Positions 1 through 10,875 of a stretch of DNA of 64,000 nt are shown here, one piece after another; the stretch's first letter is position 1; each line of letters begins with the position of its first letter. This DNA is from Fragilaria crotonensis (lineage: Eukaryota > Bacillariophyta > Fragilariophyceae > Fragilariales > Fragilariaceae): NCBI GenBank assembly GCA_022925895.1, contig JAKSYS010000228.1, positions 19,026-83,025 of the forward strand, read 5' to 3'. Position numbers and translations under genes: made by a program. The notes beneath the pieces were generated by a model. The model did not search any database and was not told the DNA's origin. It saw only the letters and a list, made by a program, of their open reading frames with translations.

Positions 1-491
1 GTAGCTCGATTGGTCGATGCAAACGAGCCGGCAAGGTTTTCTCCTCGTAAGTAAAAAATTGCTGACCGTCAGTAAAAAATTGCTGACCGACAGTAAATAT
101 TTACTGACCGTCAGCAAAAAATTGCTGACCGTCAGTAAAAAAATGCTGACCGTCAGTAAATTTGATTTGTCTTTAAGAAGCTGTCGTGGACACATGGTAT
201 GTTCTTACGTCAGTAATTTCTTCTGACCGTCAGCAATTTCTTTCTGACCGTCAGCAATTTTTTACTGACCGTCAGCAAATTTTTACTGACCGTAAGTAAA
301 TTTTTACTGACCGTCAGCAATTTTTCACTGACCGTCAGTAATTTTACACCTTGCGCCATTCAAATGATAATAGCGCCAGCCTATGCTTCACGTTGCGTCA
401 CCACGACTCAGAATGGAAGCGATTTTCACCTCCAGGGTAACACGTGTTTTCATCTTATTCACGATTCCCTCTAGGTATGGCCGGACCTTCC
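1..491. mobile_element. CTGAC element, copy 1 (right part; left end outside window)
   Basis: A non-coding element whose body is an array of CTGACCGTCAG-type palindromes (46-346). It ends with GGCCGGACCTTCC at 479-491. The same terminal motif closes a second CTGAC-rich element at 56.5-57.07 kb, where it has an inverted partner. I infer that this is a second member of the family, cut by the window edge. No transposase is present, so it would be a non-autonomous, MITE-like element. The left boundary cannot be seen. Confidence 0.5.
46..346. repeat. Inverted array of ~21-bp CTGACCGTCAG repeats
   Basis: About six copies of a ~21-bp unit (CTGACCGTCAG followed by TAAAAAATTG) run from 46 to about 165. 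After a ~50-bp spacer, about six copies run in the opposite orientation (CTGACCGTCAG followed by CAATTTTTTA) to 346. The core CTGAC-C-GTCAG is itself palindromic around one base, so the block is a palindrome built from palindromes and could fold into a large cruciform. The short ORF across it is a by-product of the repeat. Confidence 0.85.
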
Positions 492-881
492 AGTAGAGAC
501 TACTCTATGCGTTGTTCCATCTATGGATGATACCAGGTGCAAGTACTAGTAGTAGCTCAGAGTACATGGTTGCCGTACCTGCGTACGACTAGTACATATC
601 AGAGCCCGATAGATTTTTCTTTTGCTCTACCGGTAGTAGTAGTACAGAGGAAAAAGGGTCCAAGTCTACAGAAAGTCGAAGGCGTATTCAGAAATAAGGA
701 TGATATCGGCAATGAATCGCATCTTATAACCTAGAGAGCTCAAGAAAATGGCAAGCAGTAGGGCAAAGCACCATCATCTAGAGAGTCATATTGATATAAT
801 GAACCTACTCGTCCGTATCCAATCAACCATGCAATCTTTCACTTCCACCTACCTTTCATGTAAGAAACACGGATTGATTTC
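492..881. other. Intergenic, nothing recognised
   Basis: Sequence between the CTGAC element and the 3' end of the GET4-like gene. It holds short GTAC/AGTAC-rich stretches (about 530-600) but no convincing ORF or RNA gene. Confidence 0.6.
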
Positions 882-2006
882 TTACATTCCCTGCATTTGT
901 GCCATGGCCGCCTGCATCATGGCAGGGTTCATACCTCCCATACCTCCACCTCCCAACATGTTCTCCATCATGCTCATCATAGATGGCGGTGGCTGAATGT
1001 TAAAATATTCCTTCCCAATCTTGGTCAACATCGATTGCACAGCCTGCGGCTTGATCATCATATCCAACTCGCGTCTAAAGCTCTTCAACAACCAGGTGTA
1101 AAGTGGTCCAGTGCGAGTGTCCTTCTCACAAATGCGCAACAACATACAACAAAAAACAAAATGAGTCGGAGCCAGTCCATCATCCTTTTTCATGTACGAC
1201 TGTGTCAATGCCTCGACTTGACGTTCTTCAATTTCACTCATGTACGTTCGAATCAAAATATTGGCATCGCGCAAATTCTGCACTGCAACAAAGAGCAAAA
1301 TAGCGCGTGTGAGGAGGGCATCGCGATCAGCGGGGGGACACGTGTGTCCAAGTTTCAACTCCGCGGCTGTGGGGGCGGGCAATGTCTTGAGCCACGCGGC
1401 TATCTTGAGAGGTTGTTCCGCCAGACACATGGCCTGGACGGCATCGCACATGATGCTATGACGATCTTCGCCGTCTTCGTCGTTCTTAGCCGGGACCTTC
1501 CAGCACTGGTCGCCAAGGAGGTCGTGCAACTTGGGGTTGCCGAATCGAATGGTTCCGAGATCCGCGGACCAGGAGACACACTTGCGCAAGAATTCACGCT
1601 GTAGGCGCAGAAGTCGATTTGTTTCAATTTCGGAAAGTTCCGACTTGGCAAGAGCCTCATTCTGAGCAGCGCAAAGTTCAGAGATTCTCGCAATCCAGGC
1701 ATCCGTCACATCCATATGCGTTTCTTTCAAAACATCCACCAGAAGATCGAGCAACTGACTCGCAACAGAAACCTTTTTATTCTGCAGCAAGACCAACGAA
1801 GAAGTGTATGCCAAGTCTGTGGCCTCGTCAAACTTGAGGCTGTGGACGCCTTTGCGAACTTGCGATTGCGCCAATTGCAAGGCTTCATACGCCGTTGCCT
1901 CGTCCTCCGACCCTTCCAACAAAGTCTTCAACTTCAACTCCACAGCATCACCTTCCAATTTACGAGCTGCTAACTGTTTACGACGACGGGCGGCAGCGGC
2001 AGACAT
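882..2006 (-). CDS. GET4: GET4-like tail-anchored protein insertion factor
   Basis: A single-exon protein of 374 aa starting at ATG 2006 and ending with TAA at 882-884. It matches the GET4/CEE family: an all-helical repeat protein with an early AYEALQLAQ helix and a conserved FNIQPPPSMM segment near residue 340, followed by a Met/Gly-rich tail (MMENMLGGGGMGGMNPAMM). GET4 joins GET5 (and BAG6 in animals) to pass newly made tail-anchored membrane proteins from SGT2 to the GET3 ATPase for ER insertion, and acts in the cytosol. Family length is usually 310-330 aa; the extra length is mainly the low-complexity Met/Gly tail. It is head-to-head with the phosphatase gene, with 379 bp between the two ATGs. 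Assignment rests on overall family resemblance. Confidence 0.8.
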   Translation of the reverse strand: MSAAAARRRKQLAARKLEGDAVELKLKTLLEGSEDEATAYEALQLAQSQVRKGVHSLKFDEATDLAYTSSLVLLQNKKVSVASQLLDLLVDVLKETHMDVTDAWIARISELCAAQNEALAKSELSEIETNRLLRLQREFLRKCVSWSADLGTIRFGNPKLHDLLGDQCWKVPAKNDEDGEDRHSIMCDAVQAMCLAEQPLKIAAWLKTLPAPTAAELKLGHTCPPADRDALLTRAILLFVAVQNLRDANILIRTYMSEIEERQVEALTQSYMKKDDGLAPTHFVFCCMLLRICEKDTRTGPLYTWLLKSFRRELDMMIKPQAVQSMLTKIGKEYFNIQPPPSMMSMMENMLGGGGMGGMNPAMMQAAMAQMQGM

Positions 2007-2385
2007 GATTCGTCAAGATATGTATGAGTGTATGAGATAACTTTCGATTCGATTTGCCAATGCTCAGAGTGGAGTGAGTGCCGCAGCAGAGCAAGGTATT
2101 CCAAATTCCAAGTGGATACGTTTACGGTATTTTTGTACGAATAACTCGCAACACACATGTACGTGTGTTGGTGTTTGCGTGGTGTGCGGAGTGCGGTCGC
2201 CGTACATCGGATGCTCTCGTCTGGCCTTCCACCAAACGCGGCTCCCTTCACGTGGAAGGACGCACCATGACCCATGACTCACATTTTCCATCAACTCGCT
2301 CCCATCTCTTGGCGTGTGACACCTAATCATTGGATTGCCTTGAACCTTGAATGCCCTACGCAATCAGCGTACTGTTGTATCCACC
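2007..2385. promoter_or_regulatory. Shared 5' region of GET4 and the 5-phosphatase gene
   Basis: A 379-bp divergent spacer that must contain both promoters. It has a GTGTG-rich stretch near 2155-2195. I see no clear TATA box. This is inferred from gene orientation only. Confidence 0.4.
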
Positions 2386-5300
2386 ATGATACGATCATTG
2401 TGGCTACTACTCTTCTTGTTGTTATCTATATTCTCCTCACAAGCGTCACAGTTTCCGCCACGTGGAGGAGCATGGTTTGGGCGTCGAGGAGGCAACGGTG
2501 GCAAGAAAGTTGTGGAGCCAACGACAGTCGATAAGAAACACTCCAAAGCTTCGAAAACGCGTAGCACTGATGTCAAAGGCTCGTCGTCACCGAGCAACTC
2601 AAAGAAGCAGCGTAAAATTAAGAAGAAGGTGCGAAAACATAGGAAGGGATCGAGTACCTTACCAGGCGTTGGCTCCAAGACTGGAAACGTCAACGTCGAA
2701 AATGAACAAGATCGCCGAAAGATTCGAAGTGAGGAACCGCACCAACGAAAGCGCGTCAAGGGCGAGTCCACTAAGCGCAACGATAAAAGCAAAGGCAGCA
2801 CACAGCCAGTGCGGAAACGTGTTCGAAAGATCAAGAAGAAAACGAAGCACCGCACATTGGCTAGACGCGATGACGAGACAGCTTTCGAGATCCAGTCCAT
2901 GTCCGTCCAAAACGTTGACGAGGTAGTAACGCAAAGACCTTTATCAAAGAATCACAGAAAGAAAGTTAAGAAGAGAGCAATTCCAAAGAATGCTGTCGAG
3001 AGTTTTCATTATGATAAAGATGCTGCGCCAGGGCCACATCGTGAGGTAACTCAGGACCGAACGCTTCGACATACGAAGCGCACAAAGAAACGAAAAAGGC
3101 GAACAGGCACCGCGGTGAAGGCATCGATTCCTGTCACAGTCACTTCTGTGGAGCCAGATTTACCGTTAAAGAAACACAAGAAACGGAGAAAACGACATAC
3201 TTCAAACGTTAAAGGTGCGTCGGAGAACACGCTACCTGTGGACGCAGGTGTCGAAAACGTTCGCGAGGATTCTTTAAAGCTCAAGAAGAAGAGGAAGAAA
3301 GTGAAGAAAAAACCTACATTGTTGGAAGTTCCACCTGTCGAAGGCGGTCTTGCCCGTGCAACCTTTGAGAAACCTTTGGGCGACCAGCTGATTGATACGA
3401 TTCCTCTGCCGATATCTTCGGAACCAGCCAACGATGCCGCGGCTGATAGTTTCGAACCAAACCAGCATGAACTGGAATCTGGTGTGTCACAAAAGATTGA
3501 ATTTATTTCAAACAATCCCAATGATGAGATCGGTGCCCGAGTCGATGTCGCTGCACGTGACCAATCCGAGCTCACGGCGATGGAGGCCAATATTCCCTTC
3601 TTTGGACACGGCGCAGAGAAAGACCAAACGGAGCAGGAGGACATTGACGAGCCGGACTCAGCACCTCGAGAAGAAGCAGAGGAGCATGATGGGCATGGCT
3701 TGTTAGGTAAGATCGCTGAATTTACCCCAGTTTTTCAAGACAGACAAAACGAAACAGGTCAAGTCAACCCGAAACGTGAAGATCTTCTTGAGACGGAATC
3801 GCTGGCGCCTGAAAATCAAGGTGCCAATAATGAGCTAGAAACTGAGGATAAGACTGTGCCCGATGTCTCCCATGAACCTGAACTGGAACCAGAGGGACAC
3901 ACGGACGCCGATGCAGATACTGCGACGGATAACGACGCTCTTGACGAGTTGGTCGAAGCGCTGATAGAGGGTAGATTGGATGAATCTGGTGCAAATGATA
4001 ACGATTCCAGTAAAGCATTCAGGGAAGGCGTCGAAGACGCATTGAAAGAGGAAAGCGTGGAGACAACGTCAGCGACGAGTCTCATCGAAGAACTTGAGGA
4101 AAACGATCTCTTGCCCAGCGACACAAAACCGCCTTCGGACACCATCGTTGGAGAGGAAAAGCCCATCGAAGGAGCTATGAGTTATATCGGAGGAAAGGAG
4201 ACCAACGGATACGAAGGAAGTTCCACCATAGAGGAAGACATCGCAAGGGTAGAATCTGCGCTTTATGAAGGCTCATTACTTGAATCGCCGAGTGATGCCA
4301 TCCTCGAAGCGGAGGAACAAGAAAACGCCGACAGTGGTGAACAACTTGCTCTGCAGGAAGACTTATCAAGTGAATCGCCAAGCGACACCACCATCGCGAT
4401 GGAGGAACCAGGAAGCGGCGACGATGGCGAAGATGCAGATGACCAAGTTGCATTTGGTGAAAGGGTGGACGAGGATATGGAGGGAGACGTTTTCCAAGGA
4501 GAGCACCCTGGCACGACGGACGGCGATTTTCAAAGTGGCTCTCCAATCACTGCTGATACAGATTTGGTTGGCGATTCCATCAGAAGCAACAACGACGAGG
4601 TTGACGACGACGTGCAAACAGCTGTCAGTGTCGACGTGGTTGTTGATGCGTCGGATGTCGAGTCAGATCCGGAGTTGATGGACGATCCGCTGGGGGAAAA
4701 TCGAGCAGGAGTGCCACATGATGCAGAAGAAGTCTCCGAAAATCACGAGATTATCGAACCTGGCATCCTTGCCTCTGAGAAAATCCTGTTACCTGGAAAA
4801 ATAGACGATCGTGCGGAATCCAGTGACAAGGAACGAGCCGAAAAGGGTATTGAAGCGGGTGACGAACGAGAGCAAGATGGGTTAGGGAACCAAGAAATCG
4901 ATTCGCCGCGTCAAGAAGAAATGGAGAAGGCTGAAACAACTTCGAAAAATGAAGACCTTGAGGAGGACCTGGCCTCCGTTGGATCAGATGCCCAGCCAAC
5001 TGACGAAGAACCTACTTGCGTGAATAATGAGCCGAACGAAAACTGCAAACTTAACAATGGCGAGGCCGGCCATCAAGTAGACCCAGACGGCGAGCTGGGC
5101 CTGTCTGCTGAACGCGACAGTGCACCGTCGAACGAAGAAGAAACAGAAGGCACTTTTACTTCTGAGGAGTCCAGTCATCTTCCATTCAATGTTGAGATGA
5201 ACGTGACAGCGAAAGTAAGTGTTGTACCTTCTGTGGACAATTCCGACAACCAAATTAGCGCTTTGCAGCCACAATTTGTGAAGACTGACGTACAGTCGAT

Positions 5301-6483
5301 TGCTGAAAGCGAGGATGATCCAAGTGACATTACTGTTTCCATTGTGAGCTGGAATCTGGCGGAACAAGTTGTTCCTGAGAATGATGCTGCGTTCATTCGG
5401 AAATTCCGAAGTACGCCGAGATGTCATAAAGATGGGGAGGACGGCAGTGACATTGTCCTTATCTCCAGTCAGGAGTGTGAAAACATCAAGCCGCGCAGAT
5501 CAGAGGGCCACCGTTCAAGGGAACTTCGCCGATTGATGATCAAAATGCTGGGAAAGAATTATGTACCGCTTGCGATTCATAGTCTTGGTGGCATACAATT
5601 CGGACTATTTTGCAAGCGTTCCATCTTGAGCGATATTGAATTCGTCAGTATTGCGGATGTCACCTGTGGCATTGGCAACGTCTTTCACAACAAGGGAGCC
5701 ATCGGCGCATTCCTGCAAATGAAATCTCGAAATTCATCGCGCAGCAAGAGCGGAGATGTGAAGATACGCACTGCCAAATCGGTGAAAATGCTGTTCGTGA
5801 CAGCTCACTTGGCTGCTCATGTAAAGAACGTTGATTCAAGAAACATGGACTATTGGCGGATCGCAAGTGAGCTGCAGGCGCAAGCGCCTGCACGATTCTT
5901 ACCGACAAAGCCGAACACGGCTCGGGATGATGAATCGACCGGTACTGGATCACACCTTATTGACTCGGTCGATCGCATCTTCTTTTGTGGTGACCTCAAC
6001 TACAGAGTCGACTTGCCAAGAGAGATTACGGAGCACTCAATATTGACGATCAAGCGACTGATGAAGCTTGGTGACGCTGAATCCTTGAAGAAAGCAGAGG
6101 AACTTCGCTCGGGTTTGTTACTGCATGACCAACTTCGGCAGGTCCTTGCACAGGGGGCTGCGTTCCCAGGCTTTGCTGAAGGCAGGATCACGTTCATGCC
6201 TACATTCAAATTTGACATGGACACTGATGACTACGATTCTTCGCACAAACAAAGAATACCTGCTTGGACAGATAGAGTACTCTTCAAGCCGTTCGGAACA
6301 CGAGTGATAGAGTATACAAGTGAGGAGCATGCTCGACACTCAGACCACCGTCCTGTGCATGCTACCTTCCGCGTCAGCACTGTTGGACGGGACATAGCCA
6401 CTCTACCCAAGAGAGGCTCGACGAAGAAGCGATCACGACGATCTACTGGAAGTAAACAAAACGTACCGCATGACGGAAACTGA
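2386..6483 (+). CDS. Inositol-polyphosphate 5-phosphatase with signal peptide and long charged N-terminal region
   Basis: A 1365-aa protein. ATG 2386 is chosen because it lies in a CCACC context and opens a hydrophobic leader (MIRSLWLLLFLLLSIFSSQA). Residues ~25-330 are very Lys/Arg-rich (KKKRKKVKKK-type runs) and ~330-980 are strongly acidic and probably disordered. The C-terminal IPPc domain (~983-1335) has the family motifs in order: VSWNLAE (~985), the SSQECE metal-site Glu, FCGDLNYR (~1201), PAWTDRVLF (~1291) and SDHRPV (~1318). The family removes the 5-phosphate from inositol phosphates or phosphoinositides. Catalytic residues look intact. A signal peptide on this normally cytosolic-facing enzyme is unusual; it could be lumenal, secreted or (ASQF after the leader) plastid-directed. 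The substrate cannot be told from sequence. Confidence 0.88.
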   Translation: MIRSLWLLLFLLLSIFSSQASQFPPRGGAWFGRRGGNGGKKVVEPTTVDKKHSKASKTRSTDVKGSSSPSNSKKQRKIKKKVRKHRKGSSTLPGVGSKTGNVNVENEQDRRKIRSEEPHQRKRVKGESTKRNDKSKGSTQPVRKRVRKIKKKTKHRTLARRDDETAFEIQSMSVQNVDEVVTQRPLSKNHRKKVKKRAIPKNAVESFHYDKDAAPGPHREVTQDRTLRHTKRTKKRKRRTGTAVKASIPVTVTSVEPDLPLKKHKKRRKRHTSNVKGASENTLPVDAGVENVREDSLKLKKKRKKVKKKPTLLEVPPVEGGLARATFEKPLGDQLIDTIPLPISSEPANDAAADSFEPNQHELESGVSQKIEFISNNPNDEIGARVDVAARDQSELTAMEANIPFFGHGAEKDQTEQEDIDEPDSAPREEAEEHDGHGLLGKIAEFTPVFQDRQNETGQVNPKREDLLETESLAPENQGANNELETEDKTVPDVSHEPELEPEGHTDADADTATDNDALDELVEALIEGRLDESGANDNDSSKAFREGVEDALKEESVETTSATSLIEELEENDLLPSDTKPPSDTIVGEEKPIEGAMSYIGGKETNGYEGSSTIEEDIARVESALYEGSLLESPSDAILEAEEQENADSGEQLALQEDLSSESPSDTTIAMEEPGSGDDGEDADDQVAFGERVDEDMEGDVFQGEHPGTTDGDFQSGSPITADTDLVGDSIRSNNDEVDDDVQTAVSVDVVVDASDVESDPELMDDPLGENRAGVPHDAEEVSENHEIIEPGILASEKILLPGKIDDRAESSDKERAEKGIEAGDEREQDGLGNQEIDSPRQEEMEKAETTSKNEDLEEDLASVGSDAQPTDEEPTCVNNEPNENCKLNNGEAGHQVDPDGELGLSAERDSAPSNEEETEGTFTSEESSHLPFNVEMNVTAKVSVVPSVDNSDNQISALQPQFVKTDVQSIAESEDDPSDITVSIVSWNLAEQVVPENDAAFIRKFRSTPRCHKDGEDGSDIVLISSQECENIKPRRSEGHRSRELRRLMIKMLGKNYVPLAIHSLGGIQFGLFCKRSILSDIEFVSIADVTCGIGNVFHNKGAIGAFLQMKSRNSSRSKSGDVKIRTAKSVKMLFVTAHLAAHVKNVDSRNMDYWRIASELQAQAPARFLPTKPNTARDDESTGTGSHLIDSVDRIFFCGDLNYRVDLPREITEHSILTIKRLMKLGDAESLKKAEELRSGLLLHDQLRQVLAQGAAFPGFAEGRITFMPTFKFDMDTDDYDSSHKQRIPAWTDRVLFKPFGTRVIEYTSEEHARHSDHRPVHATFRVSTVGRDIATLPKRGSTKKRSRRSTGSKQNVPHDGN

Positions 6484-6615
6484 TACTTGGACACGTACCA
6501 CCATTTATGATTAAGTCTGCTAGCTAAAATAAATTGCTCGAAACCAAATGGTGCAGTGCGAATTCAGTTTCTATTAAAGCAGTTATCTTCTCTCTTATCG
6601 ATGAACAGGGACAGC

Positions 6616-8215
6616 CTACGCTTCAAACTTGATCAAAACAAAATCATGGAAATCATCATCGCCATCCTCGGCACCTGCACCTGCATCATCACCTGAGCCC
6701 AGAGCCTTGTCAAGAGCACTAGTAAGCTGTTGATCCTTTCCGTTGGCGATCTTGTAGAGGACAGCGGTGAAGTCAACTGGCAAACCGTAGCGAAGAACAC
6801 TCTCCACAAATACACGGATGACCTTAATGTGCATCCAGGCGACAAATGCCTCACCGTAGTGGGTCTTGCACCACCTCATTAGGCCGCTCTTCATACCATC
6901 GACTTCCACTTGGAGTTGTTCCATAGCCATGGACGATTTCGATGCCTGAGATGGATCGTACTTGAAGTCACGAAGGACAAGACGCTTGTCACGGCATACC
7001 TTAGCAAACTCCTTTTCAAAATCAATCTGAGCGCCAGGAACAAATTTATCACCTTCGAAGTAGCCCGCCTCGTACTGGCCCTTCAAGATGGTGACAGCAT
7101 ACAGAATGCTATCCATATCGGAATGGACCTTTTTCAACGATCCAGGCACGACCGGGGATCCTCTTGTTTTGTGACGATCAACAAGAGAGCCGAACTTAAC
7201 TGGCTCTCCGAGCTTGCTTGGATCGCGGCTCCAGTCTGGACCACCGAATCCAGCAAGTTGGTCACCAAGAGTGTAGACAGTAGACTCGAAGTTCTCTTTC
7301 AAGGAGATGGGGATCGCAATGAAAAGAGTTTTGAGGTACTCCGTATCCTTGACATCAACATTCTGCATAATCTCCTCAGTCAAGACATCATTGAGGTCGG
7401 CAGACATCAAAGTTCCTCCTTTTTTGCGGTGAGCTTCCTGCAATGCTGCCATCTTTTCACTGTAGGAGATGCCAAGCTGCTTCAGCTCTTCGTCAATGGC
7501 AGTGACTCCTCCACAGATCAAAGCCACAAGTTCCTTCAAAGGCCGTCTGTTCGGGTACTTTGCGTAGTCCCACGCGAACTGCTGAATGTATCGCGGCGCG
7601 GGTACACCTCCGACTGTCATCTCGCCACCCTTCTTGCCCAAGAATTCCAGACCAGTCTTTTCAACCTTTCGGACAATGGACTCAACAATGGAATCAGTCT
7701 TGGACAATTCATCACTGAGGGACTGCAGTAAGAGGTGAGAAAATAACGCTTCTTGTTTGGGGTAGGAATAGCTGCCGCCGAGATAGTCAACGTACCATGA
7801 GACTGTCCAAAGTTCCGACAGTGAGGGAAGGAACCTCGAACTTGAACATTTCTGCAAGATAATGATTTCGTGGAGTTAGTAACATCGTTCAACATGGTCG
7901 CGTAGGTGCAATCATACAAACAAGTACGCCATCGTTAAGCTGAAAATCGTGAGTCGAGATTTGGCCAGGCGAAACTCTTGAGAGTTATATTGCTATTAAT
8001 TTCGACAGCCGAAACAGTACTTTTTCCGCTCAGCAGCCGGTGTCGCCTGCACAGCAATGATTCGACGAACGGATCTTTTCCGGCGAATTTGACACAACAA
8101 TGGTCTTCGTACCAGCATAAGGGGCTTCCGGACAAGCACCAGCAGATTGCAACTTGCGGTACGCCTGTTCAGGGGCACCGCCTCCATTGGAGATGGCCGT
8201 GATGAAGTAGCTCAT
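6616..8215 (-). CDS. ATP6V1C: V-type H+-ATPase subunit C
   Basis: Three exons: 8113-8215, 7796-7851 and 6616-7722, with introns of 261 bp (GTACGA...TTGCAG) and 73 bp (GTACGT...CTGCAG). The join gives 421 aa starting MSYFITAISNGG, running through FKFEVPSLTVGTLDSLM at the second exon into SLSDELSKTDSIVE. The conserved C-terminal block AWMHIKVIRVFVESVLRYGL is a hallmark of subunit C. This stalk subunit bridges the V1 peripheral stator and Vo and is the one released during reversible V1/Vo disassembly; the enzyme acidifies vacuoles and endosomes, and in diatoms also silica compartments. An acidic, Gly-rich insertion (GSGDDAGAGAEDGDDDFHDF) near the C-terminus differs from animal forms. The start is fixed by the family-like N-terminus of exon 1. 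Confidence 0.93.
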
Positions 8216-8732
8216 GGTTGCCGAGGTTTAGAATGGAAATCCGAAATGGATTTGTGCTTTGCGATGGTGGAATAGACGGTGAACAGTGATTTAACGGTTA
8301 TGGGAACACATCTCTCGCTGAAATAGTTTTGTCAAGGATAAGGTTATCTTTTGAAGAACTGACGTTTGGAGGTGTGTCCATCTCCCGGCCATCGGAATCC
8401 CGGCCAAAAATCAAATCTCGCCACTCTCCGTTGAACGCTAGGACTGAACCGTCTACTTTGTGTGCATCTGTGCACGTACCACCAATGCGCTGAACAAATG
8501 TCGGTTTGCTTAACGAAAAAAATCGGCACGACAGAAATGACACGGAGTTGAACATAGGAGTAGCAGCAGGTCACTGGGACCTCGGGTATACTCCATACGT
8601 ACTACCATCGTATTGTATTTGTTTCTATCGTGTTTTTGTCCTTCACAAAGTTTCCCACTGGTTTTTATTTTGGGGCTGAAAGGGCTATCCACAGCTACAG
8701 GCTGCACAACTCCGCGTAAAAACTCCTCAACA
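8216..8732. promoter_or_regulatory. Divergent intergenic region, V-ATPase C / EF-hand gene
   Basis: A 517-bp spacer between two divergent start codons. No supported ORF or RNA gene is seen; promoters are inferred from orientation. Confidence 0.4.
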
Positions 8733-10496
8733 ATGATTGCCTTTCGCAACTACCGTCTTTTGGCAAGCATCTTTTTCCTTCCATCTGCCTTCGCATTGCA
8801 GTGTGGGCAGCCGTTGACGACGCCATGTTTGGGGGCCACCGACATTCGTTACAACGCCGAAGCTAGCAACGATGCGATTGATCAAGCCGAAGGTGCGTTC
8901 GTGTTCGCAACCGTCGCGGTCCCGCCAATATACAATGAATAAAATATCAACTCACAACGATTGAAATGCCTTGTGTATGCTCATGTTTATAAACTGATCC
9001 GTCCCCTCTCGCACTTTATCTGCCGTACTCCTTAGTCTGGAAGAAATTCGGGGGATACTTCGTCGGAACTGGCAAAGTACAAATTCGATTTGATGGCGCA
9101 GATGATCTTTCATCTGCGTATGACCTGACTATTTTCGTAAACAATACGATTATTGGTTCAAGATTGTACAGCCATCGCATTGAAATTAACGATCTTGGAG
9201 ATATTTTTGTTAATGACACCTTCGCAACGACAACGTATGAGAAGGATGGCAAACTCTCCTTCACGTCTCCGAGCACGGTTGTCAAGGGGGGTCAAGATAT
9301 CTTTGACGCTTATCCAGGTAAGCAGGAAGCCATTGCATCAATCTTATTCTTTGTCGTTGTATCCTATACTACGCAGTGTCTTGGACCTCCCAAGTCTCAC
9401 TCTGTCGCGTTCTGCAGTGGACGAAAATTCGGCCTTCTCTACTTACCACAACGCCAATGGCGACGTTGGGTCGGAGAGTTGGTATGCCTTGGACAGTAAT
9501 GCTAATAAAGCGCGCATCCTCAGTGACCAGTTCAAGGAGGTTAAAGGAGCCCTAGTTCTCTCCAAAACCTACAGTGCCTTTGAAACGCGCGTCACCGAAG
9601 AGGAGTGGATCAAGCAATCCAACGCCAAGCTGACCGAAACCTACGATCTGGCCGTCCTTTACAATTTTACCGTCACACCTGAGGACGAACAGATCTCCTT
9701 GCCGATGGAGACAGCTTGCTTCGAAGATCCGTGCCCATTGGAGGCCGAAAACTGGTGCTCACAAGATCCAGAGTGTTCAGAATCCCCTTACCAGGAACCT
9801 AGTGCCTCCATGTTGCCCGGACCCATTGCCGGATTTGTGGTGTTGGGAGTCGCTATTCTTTTGACTGGTTTCTACTTCCTTCACCGTTATTTGCACAAAC
9901 GCCAGGCCAAGCGCTACAAAACCGTCTTTGCCAAGCGCATTGCTGAGACTATCCAAGTTAACAAGTCCATTCGTTCCATGGGCCCGGAGGAGTTGGCCGA
10001 AGAGTTCAAGAGGGTGGATCTCCAGACTCACGATGGTCTCATTACCAAGGATGACCTCTGGGAGTTTATCTCCTCTGGTAAGGCTGGTGAGATCAGCAAG
10101 GGGGATTTCAACGCATTGTTCGCTGCAATCGACGCAGATGGCGACGGACAAGTCGACTTCCTCGCATTTTGTGCCTTTATGGGACAATGGTGAGTTCCCT
10201 ACTGACAGCTGGCGTATTAATGACTTACTTTTGAAGCTATGGCCACTCACTTCTAATTCTTCCCTCGCGCTTGCAGTCATGACGAGTACAGAGCGGCTCG
10301 TGCCGATAGAGCGAGCCTGGCCGATGTATCGGCCCGTCGTCTACAGGTCGCTGACACAACGGCACGCGCGTCGTTCCGACACTTGTCCATGTCCATGAAT
10401 GAGGACATGGAATCGGATATGCGTGAGGCTGCGATTAGTCGCAATATGGATGACGATGAAAAAATGCTTGAAGCGCAAAGCGTTGAGGTGTCCTAG
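8733..10496 (+). CDS. Single-pass membrane protein with cytosolic EF-hand domain
   Basis: Four exons: 8733-8892, 9036-9317, 9418-10189 and 10277-10496. The introns (143, 100 and 87 bp) have GTGCGT, GTAAGC and GTGAGT donors and AG acceptors; the phases fit and give 477 aa. An N-terminal signal peptide (MIAFRNYRLLASIFFLPSAF) precedes an extracellular or lumenal region with paired cysteines (CFEDPC, WCSQDPEC; ~245-270). One transmembrane segment follows at ~279-302, then a basic stretch and an EF-hand region with a canonical loop DADGDGQVDFLAF at ~385; a weaker first hand lies around LITKDDLWEF. The layout suggests a surface or endomembrane protein with a Ca2+-binding tail. The ectodomain (KVQIRFDGADD, DLTIFVNNT) resembles no family I can name. 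Confidence 0.75.
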
Positions 10497-10875
10497 TGGT
10501 CATAATGGTGTCGAAACCGAACATAAACAAATGCATGTGGTTGCATGACAACGGTCAACGAGCCGGATTGAGCTTTTGGTTCATTTGTGGAAGCTAGCTG
10601 AACACGTTGATGAACGGTCCAGTGAAGAGTGTACAAATCTATTAGAGATAATCTAGAACCAATTGAGTAGATGAGAAACATCTGCTTCTCCGCAGTATCA
10701 TGTTTTAGCCACATGGTCGATTATCAGACATGGTCTCTTTGAGATGAGTCACACAATGAAACTGGACGATACAGAGTAAGCGCAGCATGTGCGCCATCCA
10801 TTTCCCCCAGTACAGGTGTTGGGAACCAATCACTGATGCCGAACAACTTTTATATCAATTGGTACATGCTGGACG
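10497..10875. other. Convergent 3' intergenic region
   Basis: 379 bp between two gene 3' ends. No feature is recognised. Confidence 0.5.

Noticed and set aside
46-346. CRISPR-like array at the window start
   Set aside because: Repeats are palindromic and contiguous, with AT linkers instead of unique spacers; units change orientation midway; the gene set is eukaryotic.
897-1604. 235-codon plus-strand ORF antisense to GET4
   Set aside because: His-rich shadow of the opposite coding strand; no domain.
6910-7731. 273-codon plus-strand ORF antisense to V-ATPase C
   Set aside because: Mirrors a strongly conserved gene on the other strand; no domain.
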